Positions 24,799 through 33,855 of a stretch of DNA of 64,000 nt are shown one piece after another (within the stretch, counting starts at the first letter, position 1; every line of letters starts with the position of its first letter). The position numbers and the translations under genes are program-made. This DNA is from an uncultured Bacilli bacterium (GTDB lineage Bacteria; Bacillota_I; Bacilli_A; RFN20; DUOF01): assembly GCA_934183255.1 (NCBI GenBank), contig CAKPSD010000001.1, positions 124,001-188,000 on the forward strand, in the 5' to 3' direction. The notes below the pieces were generated by a model that saw only the letters and a list, made by a program, of their open reading frames with translations, was not told the DNA's origin and ran no database searches.

Positions 24799-25082
24799 TA
24801 GAATTCAATTACTGGTTTCTTACTTTTACGGTAAAAAACAATATTCCTTCCAATAAGTTGAACTATTTCGCTATTAGTTTTACTAGCTATATCAAATGCT
24901 GCTTCTTTTATATTTATCATACAATTCTTTAAAATACTAATTTTAATTAATTCATGAGCTTCAAGCGCTTTATCTAATCCATCAATTAAGTTATTACTAA
25001 TGCCCTCTTTCCCTACTTGAAAAATTGGTCTTAATGTCATAGCAAGTGATCTTAATTTTACTCTTTGTTTACTATTAAGCAT
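24798..25082 (-). CDS. yhbY: CRM-domain ribosome assembly protein YhbY
   Basis: A 94-aa RNA-binding CRM protein associated with pre-50S subunits. The signature IFQVGKEGISNNLI (GxxG loop) lies near residues 20-34, with a typical LIKISILKN strand. Start and stop overlap its neighbours by one base each, so translation is coupled through yqeH-yhbY-nadD. Confidence 0.94.
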   Translation of the reverse strand: MLNSKQRVKLRSLAMTLRPIFQVGKEGISNNLIDGLDKALEAHELIKISILKNCMINIKEAAFDIASKTNSEIVQLIGRNIVFYRKSKKPVIEF

Positions 25083-26197
25083 TAGATTAAAGCCTCCCTT
25101 AAGTATACTTTACAATTATTAGGTACATATACTTCTATTTCTTGATTAGAATATTCAAAACTAATCCATCCATAACCCGCAATTACTATATCTACTTTAC
25201 CAGGAGTAGTTAATTCTATTTTCTTTAGTTTTAAATCTTCAAGTTTAGTAATCATATTAGTAGTAGGTACTATAGATTTTGATTTAACTAAGCTATTAAA
25301 TGTAACTTCTTTCTTATCTAATTTTGTACGATGAACCTTAACAAAACTAGAGAAGTAACAAGTAAAGCCTGTTTCTTTACCCTTTTTAAAATCAAATGTT
25401 GCTAAACCACCTAGTAGTAAAGATTGACCTTCTTTTAATTGGAAAGTTAAAGGTTTAATTTCTTTTCTAGGTAAAATATATTTCAAAATTCTTGGTTCTA
25501 CTGCATAAAGCATAGAATCTTTTTGAATAATACCTGGAGTATCATAAATGTATGAATTCATATCAAGAGGTATTCTAATAACATTTAATGTAGTTCCTGG
25601 GAATGAACTTGTTGTTATTAATTTATCTGTTTCATTACTATAATTCTTTAATAGAGAGTTAATGAATGTAGATTTTCCTACATTAGCATTACCAATAATA
25701 TAAACGTCTTTATTTTCTCTTAATTCATTTATTTTATCTAATATTAAATCAATATTATAGTTGGTTTGACCACTAGACATTATTATATCAATAACATTCT
25801 TTACTCCATTTAATTCTAACTTTTCTTTAATCCAATGTAATAATTTTTCATCTTTTACTGAAGAAGGAATTAAATCTCTTTTATTTGCTAAAACTAAAAC
25901 CTTTTGATTATTAATATAATTACTAATATTTTTAATTAAACTAGTTTCAAAACTGAATACATCTATTACATAAACAAGTAAAGCATCTTCTTTAGCAATA
26001 CTTTTCAAAATAGTAATATAGTCATCCTCTACTAATTGAGTTTCTGTATTAGTATTATAATGTTGCAATTTAAAACATCTTTGACATAAAATATTTTCCT
26101 TTGTTTCAAGTATTTTTTCAGGAACATATCCCATTTTAGTTTCATCTTCGCATTGTAGTATTTGACCACATCCATAACAATATAACTTATCTTCCAT
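25082..26197 (-). CDS. yqeH: Circularly permuted GTPase YqeH
   Basis: 30S assembly GTPase. The N-terminal zinc finger CYGCG...CQRC precedes a circularly permuted G domain. G4 (LANKRDLI) comes first, then G1 GNANVGKSTF, then the G3 region DTPGI, followed by a C-terminal recognition domain. The 371-aa length is normal. The zinc finger, order and context all match the Bacillus YqeH family. Confidence 0.95.
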   Translation of the reverse strand: MEDKLYCYGCGQILQCEDETKMGYVPEKILETKENILCQRCFKLQHYNTNTETQLVEDDYITILKSIAKEDALLVYVIDVFSFETSLIKNISNYINNQKVLVLANKRDLIPSSVKDEKLLHWIKEKLELNGVKNVIDIIMSSGQTNYNIDLILDKINELRENKDVYIIGNANVGKSTFINSLLKNYSNETDKLITTSSFPGTTLNVIRIPLDMNSYIYDTPGIIQKDSMLYAVEPRILKYILPRKEIKPLTFQLKEGQSLLLGGLATFDFKKGKETGFTCYFSSFVKVHRTKLDKKEVTFNSLVKSKSIVPTTNMITKLEDLKLKKIELTTPGKVDIVIAGYGWISFEYSNQEIEVYVPNNCKVYLREALI

Positions 26198-26201
26198 ATT
26201 A

Positions 26202-26723
26202 CTATTCCTCCTTACTAATGCTAATTAACTTACCTTGTTTATAATATCTCTTTCTTATCTTTTTATCAATTATACGATTAAAAAAAGTAAATTTAGATTC
26301 TTTTTTCTGAAGTGGTTCTACTAAAATAGTCACACATCCAACCTTATTTGCACACCACATATCAGTTAATAATTGATCACCCACAAAGGCACACTCATTA
26401 GGATTAATATTATTATTCTCTAAAAACTTTTTTAGTTTACCTTGAGTAGGTTTTTTAGCATGTGATAAGAATCTTAAAGAACAAGGATTACAGAAAGTAC
26501 TTAAACGTTTTTCATTATTATTAGAAATAATTATTAATTCTATTCCTTTTTCTTTTAATTCTTCAACAAGTTTATATACTCTTTCTGTAGGTACAGCTAC
26601 ATCATATCCTACTATTGTATTATCTAGATCAGATAAAATGTACTTAATCTTAAGTGATTTTAACTTAACTAAATCTATATCATATATACTATTTGAAAAC
26701 CAATTTGGCATAAGCTTAGCCAT
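26202..26723 (-). CDS. yqeG: HAD-superfamily phosphatase YqeG
   Basis: HAD IIIA-type hydrolase with nucleophile motif DLDNTIVGYD near residue 33, IISNNNE (motif II Ser), and GDQLLTDMW (motif IV). ATG at 26723 is chosen because GGGTGAT precedes it; the two ATGs upstream lack sites. The substrate is not known for most relatives; PGP phosphatase activity is known in plant and yeast homologues. It is the first gene of the ribosome/NAD cluster. Confidence 0.92.
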   Translation of the reverse strand: MAKLMPNWFSNSIYDIDLVKLKSLKIKYILSDLDNTIVGYDVAVPTERVYKLVEELKEKGIELIIISNNNEKRLSTFCNPCSLRFLSHAKKPTQGKLKKFLENNNINPNECAFVGDQLLTDMWCANKVGCVTILVEPLQKKESKFTFFNRIIDKKIRKRYYKQGKLISISKEE

Positions 26724-26767
26724 AAAATCACCCATTAACATTTTACTTCAATTATTAGGAATTTAAA

Positions 26768-26786
26768 AGCATTTAAGAGCATTTAA
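26768..26786 (+). repeat. Direct repeat upstream of sigK
   Basis: AGCATTTAA occurs at 26768-26776 and 26778-26786, 10 bp apart, between the divergent yqeG and sigK genes. It could be a regulator site; it matches no binding site I know. Confidence 0.3.
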
Positions 26787-26807
26787 TTTAATAAGTGGAG
26801 GTATTAT

Positions 26808-27503
26808 ATGTTTAATTTTATATTTGATATATTTAAAGAGATAGCAGTGCTAGTTGGTTATCTTAAAAATGGAGCATATCCTATGCCCTTAAGTAGTGAA
26901 GAAGAGGAACATTATGTTAATGAATTATTTAATGGTAATAAAGAAGAAGCAAGAAAAAAACTTATAGAGCATAATCTTCGTTTAGTAGTGCATATTGCTA
27001 AAAAATATGAAGGAAGTGGTGAAACACAAGATGATTTATTTTCTATTGGAACCATTGGCTTAATAAAAGCTGTAGATTCTTTTTCTAGTGATAAAGGAGT
27101 AAAAATTGCTACTTATGCTGCTAAATGCATTGAAAATGAAATGTTAATGCATTTAAGGGCTAATAAAAAGAATTTTCAAGTTGCTTCATTATCTGATGCT
27201 ATAGGTACTGATAAAGAGGGAGATGAAATAACTTTAATGGATGTGATTACTTCAAGTGATGAAGAGATTGCCCAAAAGCTTATTCATAAAGATAGAATGA
27301 AATTATTATCTGAAAATTTAAATGTTTTAGATGATAAAGAAAAAGAAATAATAGATTTAAGATATGGAATTAATGGTAAAGAGTTAACTCAAAAAGAAGT
27401 AGCTAAAAAATTTAATATTTCTAGATCTTATGTATCTAGAATAGAAAAAAGAGCTCTTATTAAGCTCTTAAATCAGATAAAAAAGGAAGAAAATGATGAT
27501 TAA
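26808..27503 (+). CDS. sigK: Sporulation sigma factor SigK (pro-sigma-K)
   Basis: Late mother-cell sporulation sigma factor. A hydrophobic N-terminal pro-like segment (about 1-22) is followed by PLSSEEEEHY. Region 2 reads LIEHNLRLVVHIAKKY, DDLFSIGTIGLIKAVDSF and TYAAKCIENEMLMHLR. The SigE/SigK-specific IGTDKEGDEITLMD follows, then region 4 with ELTQKEVAKKFNISRSYVSRIEKRA. The 231-aa length is complete: there is no skin-type intervening element, so no rearrangement is needed. GTGGAGG precedes the ATG. Sigma-K rather than sigma-E is favoured by the short hydrophobic pro-region and the MPLSSEEE start. Confidence 0.9.
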   Translation: MFNFIFDIFKEIAVLVGYLKNGAYPMPLSSEEEEHYVNELFNGNKEEARKKLIEHNLRLVVHIAKKYEGSGETQDDLFSIGTIGLIKAVDSFSSDKGVKIATYAAKCIENEMLMHLRANKKNFQVASLSDAIGTDKEGDEITLMDVITSSDEEIAQKLIHKDRMKLLSENLNVLDDKEKEIIDLRYGINGKELTQKEVAKKFNISRSYVSRIEKRALIKLLNQIKKEENDD

Positions 27504-27510
27504 AGCAAAC

Positions 27511-27717
27511 TCACCTTTTTGAATTATTTTTCTTTGATAAAGTATTAGATAAATTGGATTTTATAACTTAGCTCCAGAAATTCTTTGTATAATTTCATCT
27601 TTGCTTATCCCTTTATCTAGTAAATATCTTATTCTATTTTGCATTTTTGTATATTCTTGTACTTTTTTCTATTTTAACTATTGTACCATCATATGATTTA
27701 ACATATACGTATTTCAT
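27511..27717 (-). pseudogene. Frameshifted small gene sharing the DUF4116-paralogue tail
   Basis: ATG at 27717 follows TTGGAG and encodes MKYVYVKSYDGTIVKIEK. After an A6 run the frame must slip by one base to continue as VQEYTKMQNRIRYLLDKG, reaching ISGAKL and a stop at 27561. A further shift gives IKSNLSNTLSKKNNSKR and stops at 27511. The last tail matches the ends of the two DUF4116 genes (KKNSKR and KENNSKR). It is best read as a decayed relative. Without one A the first part would be an intact 51-aa protein, so transcriptional slippage or an assembly error is also possible. It converges on sigK with an 8-bp gap and accounts for most of the 27504-27807 interval. Confidence 0.6.
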
Positions 27718-27772
27718 AATAATCAACTCCAATACTATTTTTATTTATCCTTTTTTCAACATTTATATAAAT

Positions 27773-27799
27773 AAAAAGAATTGGTTATTAGCCAATTCT
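27773..27799 (-). terminator. Terminator of DUF4116 gene 1
   Basis: On the minus strand AGAATTGG, loop, CCAATTCT, then Ts. The same stem follows the second paralogue. Confidence 0.85.
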
Positions 27800-27807
27800 A
27801 ATTAATT

Positions 27808-28461
27808 TTATCTTTTGGAATTTTTCTTATTTTTTGCAACATTTGTTAAGTCTGACTTTATTTCCTTCAAATCAGTTTTAATTTCTTCTTTTGCTTGATT
27901 AATCTTTTCATATGTTTCTAGTTTTTCTTCTTTATCTGCTGGTATACGTTCACGAACATATGGATTACGTTTTATTGCTTCAAGTAAAAAATCTACATCA
28001 TCTTTTAATTGAGGAGAAATATACGCAAAATTAAATTCATTTTCTTCAAGTAATTCTACACCAAGTTCTTTATCAGTTTGAAATTTTTCAGGAGCTTTTT
28101 TTATTAAACTTGGAGCACTTTTTATCGCTTTATAAGTTATATCTTTATCATTTTTTAAATCATCGTCAATATAAATATAATAATCAGAATTTTCGTCCAA
28201 TAATTTAAGAATAAAATTCTTGTATAATTCAGGTCCCTTAAATATTTTAGGAGTAAACAAACAATGCGAAATTGCATCAGATCTAAGTTTTTCATCGCTT
28301 GATGTATAATTTTCACCTATTATATAATCTTTATATTCTAGTAAATCATACATCAATTGTTTAACATCTACTTTTTCTCCTGAAGGTGCAAGCCATTTGT
28401 ATTCTTCTAATCTTTCTCTCCATTCTTTTCTTTCTAGTTCTTTTCTCTCTTCTTCAGTCAT
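27808..28461 (-). CDS. DUF4116-type repeat protein, paralogue 1
   Basis: A 217-aa cytoplasmic protein. Its centre is built of DUF4116-like helical repeats of the kind 'LKNDKDITYKAIKSAPSLIKKAPEKF' in pattern (lengths of 20-25 residues, one per gene-length codon block): a D-K-x-x-x-x-A-I motif, then a residue pair such as AP or RNP, then an aromatic. About four units are visible between residues 70 and 180. The ends are Lys/Glu-rich, with a terminal KKNSKR. The role of DUF4116 is unknown; such proteins often occur in multigene families. TAGGAGGT precedes the ATG. Its 5' flank, 3' terminator and C-terminal tail are shared with the next paralogue. Confidence 0.72.
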   Translation of the reverse strand: MTEEERKELERKEWRERLEEYKWLAPSGEKVDVKQLMYDLLEYKDYIIGENYTSSDEKLRSDAISHCLFTPKIFKGPELYKNFILKLLDENSDYYIYIDDDLKNDKDITYKAIKSAPSLIKKAPEKFQTDKELGVELLEENEFNFAYISPQLKDDVDFLLEAIKRNPYVRERIPADKEEKLETYEKINQAKEEIKTDLKEIKSDLTNVAKNKKNSKR

Positions 28462-28560
28462 ATTTTTTACCTCCTAATATATGCTTTAAAAATGCTTCTT
28501 TATTATTAGTATATAATAAATTGTATGCAAAATAAAGTAATTATTAAATTTTCCAACATT

Positions 28561-28587
28561 AAAAAAGAATTGGTATTAGCCAATTCT
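28561..28587 (-). terminator. Terminator of DUF4116 gene 2
   Basis: AGAATTGG (28566-28573) and CCAATTCT (28580-28587) in + coordinates, with the T run on the minus strand at 28561-28566. Confidence 0.85.
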
Positions 28588-28601
28588 TAATAAATTATAT
28601 T

Positions 28602-29519
28602 TTATCTTTTTGAATTATTTTCCTTTTTCTTAACGCTTGCTAAGTTAGCTTTTATTTCTTTAACATCATATTTAATATCATCCTTAGTGATTTTAATCAT
28701 TTTAAATATTTCTGCATTTTGTAAAACTCTTTTTTTCTCATGATCATACATGTAATTAAATGCTTCAGGATTAGTTTTTACTACATCAAGTAAAAAATTA
28801 TCACTATTTGTGTACTCACAATCTACATAGCGTATAGCCTCTGGGTTTACCTTTACTGCTTCAAGCATAAAGCCATAGGTGTTTAGTTTTTCGTATACTT
28901 GGTTCACAGCCTCTGCATTACATTTTATTGCTTCTAGCATAAAATTCTTATCATTTATAAAATATGAAATATTGCAATGAATTGCATTATTATTAGCTTT
29001 TATTGCTTTAAGCATAAAATCCTTATTTCTTCTAAATTCATTATAAGGAAGATGATCTGGTACATATTCATTTATTTTTACTGCTTCAAGTAAGAATTCT
29101 TCATCTTTTAATAATGCAGGAGAAATAAATTCAATTGCAGCAGCATTTTTTTCTAATGATTTTAAAATAAGTTTTTTATCAGATTTAAATTCATCAGGAG
29201 CATCTTTTAAATAATATCCATTAGTTAATACAGCTTTATAAGTTATATCCTTATCCTTTCTAAATTCATCAGGAAGAGACATATAATAAGAAGCATGCGT
29301 ATCTAATAATTTTAAAACGAAATCTTTATATGATTCCTTAAAAATCTCAGGATGTGCCAAGCAATACTCAGCTGCATTAAATTTATATTGCTCTTTTTCA
29401 GCATCTTTTCTATCATAAGGTTCAAGAAAATCACGTTTTAATTGTTCAATATTATCTATTTCTCCTTTTGCATATTTTTGCAATCTTTTAATTAATTCTT
29501 CTCTTTCATTCTTGCTCAT
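28602..29519 (-). CDS. DUF4116-type repeat protein, paralogue 2
   Basis: A 305-aa paralogue of the preceding gene with more repeat units, about seven between residues 75 and 260. Recurring blocks are KDFMLKAIKANNNAI, KNFMLEAIKCNAEAV, YGFMLEAVKVNPEAI and DNFLLDVVKTNPEAF, the classic DUF4116 pattern. It ends VKKKENNSKR. TAGGAGGTATTAGAT precedes the ATG. The block ATTAGTATATAATAAATT, seen upstream in + orientation, also lies upstream of paralogue 1, so promoter and gene were duplicated together. Function is unknown. Confidence 0.75.
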   Translation of the reverse strand: MSKNEREELIKRLQKYAKGEIDNIEQLKRDFLEPYDRKDAEKEQYKFNAAEYCLAHPEIFKESYKDFVLKLLDTHASYYMSLPDEFRKDKDITYKAVLTNGYYLKDAPDEFKSDKKLILKSLEKNAAAIEFISPALLKDEEFLLEAVKINEYVPDHLPYNEFRRNKDFMLKAIKANNNAIHCNISYFINDKNFMLEAIKCNAEAVNQVYEKLNTYGFMLEAVKVNPEAIRYVDCEYTNSDNFLLDVVKTNPEAFNYMYDHEKKRVLQNAEIFKMIKITKDDIKYDVKEIKANLASVKKKENNSKR

Positions 29520-29632
29520 ATCTAATACCTCCTAATATGATGCTATAAAAAAACTTTTTTACAAGGAATAATTTTTCAATAAACAACCCTTGTTATAATT
29601 AGTATATAATAAATTACATGGTAAATAAAGTT

Positions 29633-29670
29633 ATTATCAATGTTTTTCAACATGTTCTTTAATTGATAAT
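29633..29670. repeat. 9-bp inverted repeat between DUF4116 gene 2 and pncC
   Basis: ATTATCAAT (29633-29641) and ATTGATAAT (29662-29670) flank a 20-base loop just after pncC. It may be a weak end signal for the addB-pncC transcript or an operator for the DUF4116 gene. Confidence 0.4.
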
Positions 29671-29675
29671 ATTTT

Positions 29676-30158
29676 TTAACAATAAATACTATATAAGGTG
29701 TCAATAATTACATTAATTATAGCTTTTTTAGATTCTTCTCTTTTTGGTTTACTAATAGTTATAACTTTACTATAAAATTTCTTTTCTACTAATTGATATA
29801 TAGAAAAGTAAACTAGGCCACCTTTGTTCTCAATAGGATCCTCTAAGTTTAAATTACCACTTATTCCAATACCAATATCGCTACCTGTTAATTGTGAAAT
29901 AGCTTTAGCCATTGCTTTAGAAGTTTCTATACTATATACACCAAATCTATCAATAATACGGGGATCTACTCCCATTTTAACCTTATATTCGTTAGAGTAA
30001 GTGATTGCTCCATAATGAAATACTTCACTAGCACCTGGAATATTTGTAATAACACTTCCAAGCCCTCCACCAGTACAAGACTCCATCGTAGATATTGTGT
30101 GGTGTAAACTAGTCATCTTTTCAATTACTTTTTTTAGTTCATCATATTTTACGTTCAT
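29676..30158 (-). CDS. pncC: Nicotinamide-nucleotide amidase (CinA C-terminal domain)
   Basis: Deamidates NMN to nicotinate mononucleotide. The family core is MESCTGGGLGSVITNIPGAS (catalytic Ser), then HYGAITYSNEYKVKMGV and GIGISGNL. The 160-aa length is that of stand-alone PncC, without the CinA N-terminal domain. The nadD-like gene upstream (6 bp gap) would adenylate its product, so the two form a coherent NAD-salvage pair. AGGGGG precedes the ATG. Confidence 0.93.
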   Translation of the reverse strand: MNVKYDELKKVIEKMTSLHHTISTMESCTGGGLGSVITNIPGASEVFHYGAITYSNEYKVKMGVDPRIIDRFGVYSIETSKAMAKAISQLTGSDIGIGISGNLNLEDPIENKGGLVYFSIYQLVEKKFYSKVITISKPKREESKKAIINVIIDTLYSIYC

Positions 30159-30163
30159 TTAAA

Positions 30164-30745
30164 TTACCCCCTATATAGATTATTTTTCATAATGTAATCA
30201 ATTATTTTACTATTTAAATATTTATTAACAGTTTTATCATTATTTTTTAATAATTTTCTAATAAGCGTAGAACTTACACTTCCTATTTCCTTTTTTATTA
30301 TAATCTTATTTTTATAGTTTGTAAAATGATTATTTAAATACTCTTTTATATTAATATTATTGCGTTCATATACAATAAGATTGCAATTATCTAATATATA
30401 TTCATAGTTTTTCCAAGTATTTAATTCTATTAAATTATCTGCTCCTATAACTAAATATAATTCATCATTAATATATTTTTCTTTTAACAATTTTATATTT
30501 TCATAAGTATAATGATATTTTTCTTTTTCTAAATCGCTAATTATTATTTTTTCATTATTAAATGATAATTTAAGCATATTATATCTATCTTTATATGGTA
30601 TTAAATTATTTTTTAAATGATAGTTATCACCTGTTAAAATAACTATTACTTTATCCATTTCATTATTATAAATAAGAGCGTTTATCATTTTTTCATGTCC
30701 TACATGAAGAGGATTAAAACTGCCTATGCATATACCAATTTTCAT
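30164..30745 (-). CDS. nadD: Nicotinate-nucleotide adenylyltransferase-like protein
   Basis: A 193-aa nucleotidyltransferase with GSFNPLHVGHEKMI (GxFxPxHxGH motif) and VIGADNLIELNTW, the NadD-type substrate loop. The end motif is SVSSTLIRKLLKN. It converts nicotinate mononucleotide and ATP to deamido-NAD. It lies between addA and pncC with gaps of 2 and 5 bp. This is the second NadD homologue in the window; the other is fused to YqeK. Which is the housekeeping enzyme cannot be told, but pairing with PncC favours this one for salvage. Confidence 0.85.
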   Translation of the reverse strand: MKIGICIGSFNPLHVGHEKMINALIYNNEMDKVIVILTGDNYHLKNNLIPYKDRYNMLKLSFNNEKIIISDLEKEKYHYTYENIKLLKEKYINDELYLVIGADNLIELNTWKNYEYILDNCNLIVYERNNINIKEYLNNHFTNYKNKIIIKKEIGSVSSTLIRKLLKNNDKTVNKYLNSKIIDYIMKNNLYRG

Positions 30746-30747
30746 TA

Positions 30748-33700
30748 CTAACCCACCTTTAAAGTATTACCTGTAAATAAAGAATATAAATATAAACTTA
30801 CTTTTTTACTAGTAATACTCTCTATATATGTTTTATAACCATTTAATTGTTTAACATATCCTTCATCTTCAATATTTGCTAGTTTATAATCTATAATATC
30901 TATGTAACTATCATATACAATCATTAAATCTATAAATCCATGTTTAAATTCATTATTTTCTTCATACATAAATTCATATTCTTTATATATTTTTCCTAAT
31001 TTAATATTTTTTAAAAGATCATTATGTAAAAATTTTTCAATTATTTTTTTGTCATTTTTGTCTAACAAATAATTATCTAAATTAGGCTTATAGAAATCAA
31101 TCTTTTGTAAATATCCATGCAAATAGTTACCTTTGTTCATTATATTTATGGTATTTTCATTAATTAATTCTAATTGCTTTTTAGAAAAACTGCTTTCACT
31201 TATAATTTTATTTTTAACATTAATTTCTTTATTGATAATTTTAGTTATATTAGCGTTATTTAATACTTTATTAGATTTATAAAACTTATATACGTCAGTT
31301 ATCTCATAATCTTTTAAATCAATATTTTTAAAATAATTACTCATGCTACTTTTTGCATAATTAATTAAATCATTAAATCTTCTAGTTTCTCCAAGTGCTT
31401 TTTCATCTTCATCATTAAAATTACCTACAATTATCATCTTTTCTTTTGCCCTAGATAACGCAACATATAGTAGCCTTATCTTTTCACTTATCTCTTCTTT
31501 ATAATATTTATCTAAATATAATTTTTTACCTATATTATTATATTTTTCATTATCAATATATAGAGGAAGTAATAATCCATATGCTTCATCATATATAAAT
31601 TTCTTTTTAGAATCAAATTCACTAAATTTTTTACTAAAGCCAGCAAAATAACAAATATTAAACTCTAATCCTTTAGAGGCATGAATGGTCATAATTTTAA
31701 CTGAATTCATAGAATTTTTCCTAACTGGTAACTCTATTTTAAAATCTTTATTTATAACATCATCAAAATATTTTACTACTTCATTAAGCGTATAACTTAA
31801 AGAATTAAGATCATTCATTAAATCACTTAAATAATGAATAACGGAAGTAATATCATCTACTCCATTACATTTTCTAGCTTTATAAAACACATCTAATTTT
31901 TCTAATACTAAATTATGAATTTGTATTATAGATAAACAACTATAATTATCTATTATATCTTTCAAAGATAAAAATATATCATTATTAAAATAATCATTAT
32001 TAGTAATTAAATCAAATAAATAATCATCACTATACTCAAACAAGAAACTTCTTGCAACAGACATAAATGAATGTTTAAACTCTTCATCAAATTCCTTATT
32101 ACTATATTTAATAATTAATTTATAAATATTTTTAAAGCATAATAATTCATCACTATATACTAAATTATTATTTTTGTATGAACTCATAGGAATATTCAAG
32201 TATTCAAACACTTTTAAATAGGTATCAAAAGGATCTTTTCTATCTATTAAAATAGTGATATCTCCATACTCTAATTTTCTCTCTATGCCATTATCTTTAT
32301 CATAAACCCTATAATTATTTTTTATTTTATTTTTTATATCTTTTCCAATAATAAAAGCTTCTATTTCATCACTAGTAAAGCTAAATCCTTTTTCTTTATT
32401 ATAATTATAAATTTCTAAACTATTAGATTGATTAGCAAATAAATGTTCATTATAACTTAAGTTGCCAAATATAAATTCATGACCTTTAGAGTAGTTAACT
32501 CCTCCATAATCAACTTCCATTATTTTATTAAATAAGACATTAATGTCATCTAATACTTCTTTTCTAGATCTAAAATTACGCATTAAATTAATTACTTTGC
32601 CTTTAGTTAAATCACTTGAATATGTATCATATTTGTTCAAAAAAATATTAGGGTTAGCATTTCTAAATCTATATATTGATTGCTTGATATCTCCGACCAT
32701 ATAAATATTATTATTTGATATATAATTCATTAATGTTTCTTGTATATCACTTGTATCTTGATATTCATCTAACATTATCTCTTTAAAACTATTTTTTAAT
32801 TCATTACAAATATCTTTATTATTTTTTACTAGCTTAATTGCTAGTTTAGCAATATCCATAAATTCAAACATTTCACTTGAATACTTTAATTTATTAATTC
32901 TATTATTTATTTCACTAATAATACTAATTAATTCCTTTTCATAGTTTAAATTTTCTTTTAAAGCATTCATTATTTTTTCTTTATTATCAAATATAATTAA
33001 ATCTTTAATTTCATCTTTTAATTCATTTATTTTCTTTTTATTAACTAATAAAGTTTCACTTATATTTTTTCTTTTATTTGGCAAACTAAAATTAATATTA
33101 GTTGCAATAGTATCATAATTAGAAGTAGTTAATAAAACTTCTAATTCCTTACTAATTAATTCAAAAAATTCTTCATCTTCATTAGTCTCTAAACTATTTT
33201 CCATTTCTAAATACAAATCTTTAATTAATTCTATTTTATTTAAAATTTTACTAAAGTAATCATCCCATAACTTATTTATTTTATTATCGTTTAAAGTAGT
33301 AGAATAATTACTTAAAAACTCTTCTTTTTCAATTATTAAATCAAACTTATTATTTATTTCAAAAAGTAAACTTTTTAAATCTTCATCATCTTTAAGACAA
33401 AATCTTTTTATTAAAGTTAAAAATTCATTACTCTTTTTTATATAATTTTCTTCCATTACTTCATCGATAATTTTATATTTTTCTAGTTTAAGTGCAGCTT
33501 CATTTACAATACTTACATTATTAGATATGCCTAGTAAATAATGATATTTTTTTACTAAAGACAAGGCAAAACTATCAAATGTAGTGATATAGGCACTATC
33601 AAGCAAATTTAATTGTTCTTTTAAATTTTCATTTTTCTTAATAGCTTTACGTATTCTATCTTTCATTTCAGCAGCTGCTGCATTAGTAAAAGTAAGCACT

Positions 33701-33855
33701 AATAATTCATTAATATTAATGCCTTTATTTAGTAAAGTAGTAACCCTCTCTGTTAATACTGCTGTTTTACCACTACCTGCTCCTGCACTTACTAGTATAT
33801 TTTGAGTTGGTGAATTTATAGCATCTAATTGCTCATTAGTCCATGATCTGCCCAT
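30748..33855 (-). CDS. addA: AddA helicase-nuclease subunit
   Basis: Processes double-strand breaks with AddB. UvrD-type helicase motifs are in order: WTNEQLDAI, SAGAGSGKTAVLTERV (Walker A), LDEYQDTS (motif II), GDIKQSIYRFRNANP (motif III), TIHASKGLEF and LYVALSRAKEK (motif VI). The C-terminal PD-(D/E)xK nuclease reads HGFIDLMIVYDSYIDIIDYKLA. The 1,035-aa length is shorter than Bacillus AddA (about 1,230). ATG at 33855 is preferred because GAGGGGG is six bases before it; ATG at 33861 abuts that site. It overlaps the addB stop by about 20 bp. Confidence 0.94.
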   Translation of the reverse strand: MGRSWTNEQLDAINSPTQNILVSAGAGSGKTAVLTERVTTLLNKGININELLVLTFTNAAAAEMKDRIRKAIKKNENLKEQLNLLDSAYITTFDSFALSLVKKYHYLLGISNNVSIVNEAALKLEKYKIIDEVMEENYIKKSNEFLTLIKRFCLKDDEDLKSLLFEINNKFDLIIEKEEFLSNYSTTLNDNKINKLWDDYFSKILNKIELIKDLYLEMENSLETNEDEEFFELISKELEVLLTTSNYDTIATNINFSLPNKRKNISETLLVNKKKINELKDEIKDLIIFDNKEKIMNALKENLNYEKELISIISEINNRINKLKYSSEMFEFMDIAKLAIKLVKNNKDICNELKNSFKEIMLDEYQDTSDIQETLMNYISNNNIYMVGDIKQSIYRFRNANPNIFLNKYDTYSSDLTKGKVINLMRNFRSRKEVLDDINVLFNKIMEVDYGGVNYSKGHEFIFGNLSYNEHLFANQSNSLEIYNYNKEKGFSFTSDEIEAFIIGKDIKNKIKNNYRVYDKDNGIERKLEYGDITILIDRKDPFDTYLKVFEYLNIPMSSYKNNNLVYSDELLCFKNIYKLIIKYSNKEFDEEFKHSFMSVARSFLFEYSDDYLFDLITNNDYFNNDIFLSLKDIIDNYSCLSIIQIHNLVLEKLDVFYKARKCNGVDDITSVIHYLSDLMNDLNSLSYTLNEVVKYFDDVINKDFKIELPVRKNSMNSVKIMTIHASKGLEFNICYFAGFSKKFSEFDSKKKFIYDEAYGLLLPLYIDNEKYNNIGKKLYLDKYYKEEISEKIRLLYVALSRAKEKMIIVGNFNDEDEKALGETRRFNDLINYAKSSMSNYFKNIDLKDYEITDVYKFYKSNKVLNNANITKIINKEINVKNKIISESSFSKKQLELINENTINIMNKGNYLHGYLQKIDFYKPNLDNYLLDKNDKKIIEKFLHNDLLKNIKLGKIYKEYEFMYEENNEFKHGFIDLMIVYDSYIDIIDYKLANIEDEGYVKQLNGYKTYIESITSKKVSLYLYSLFTGNTLKVG

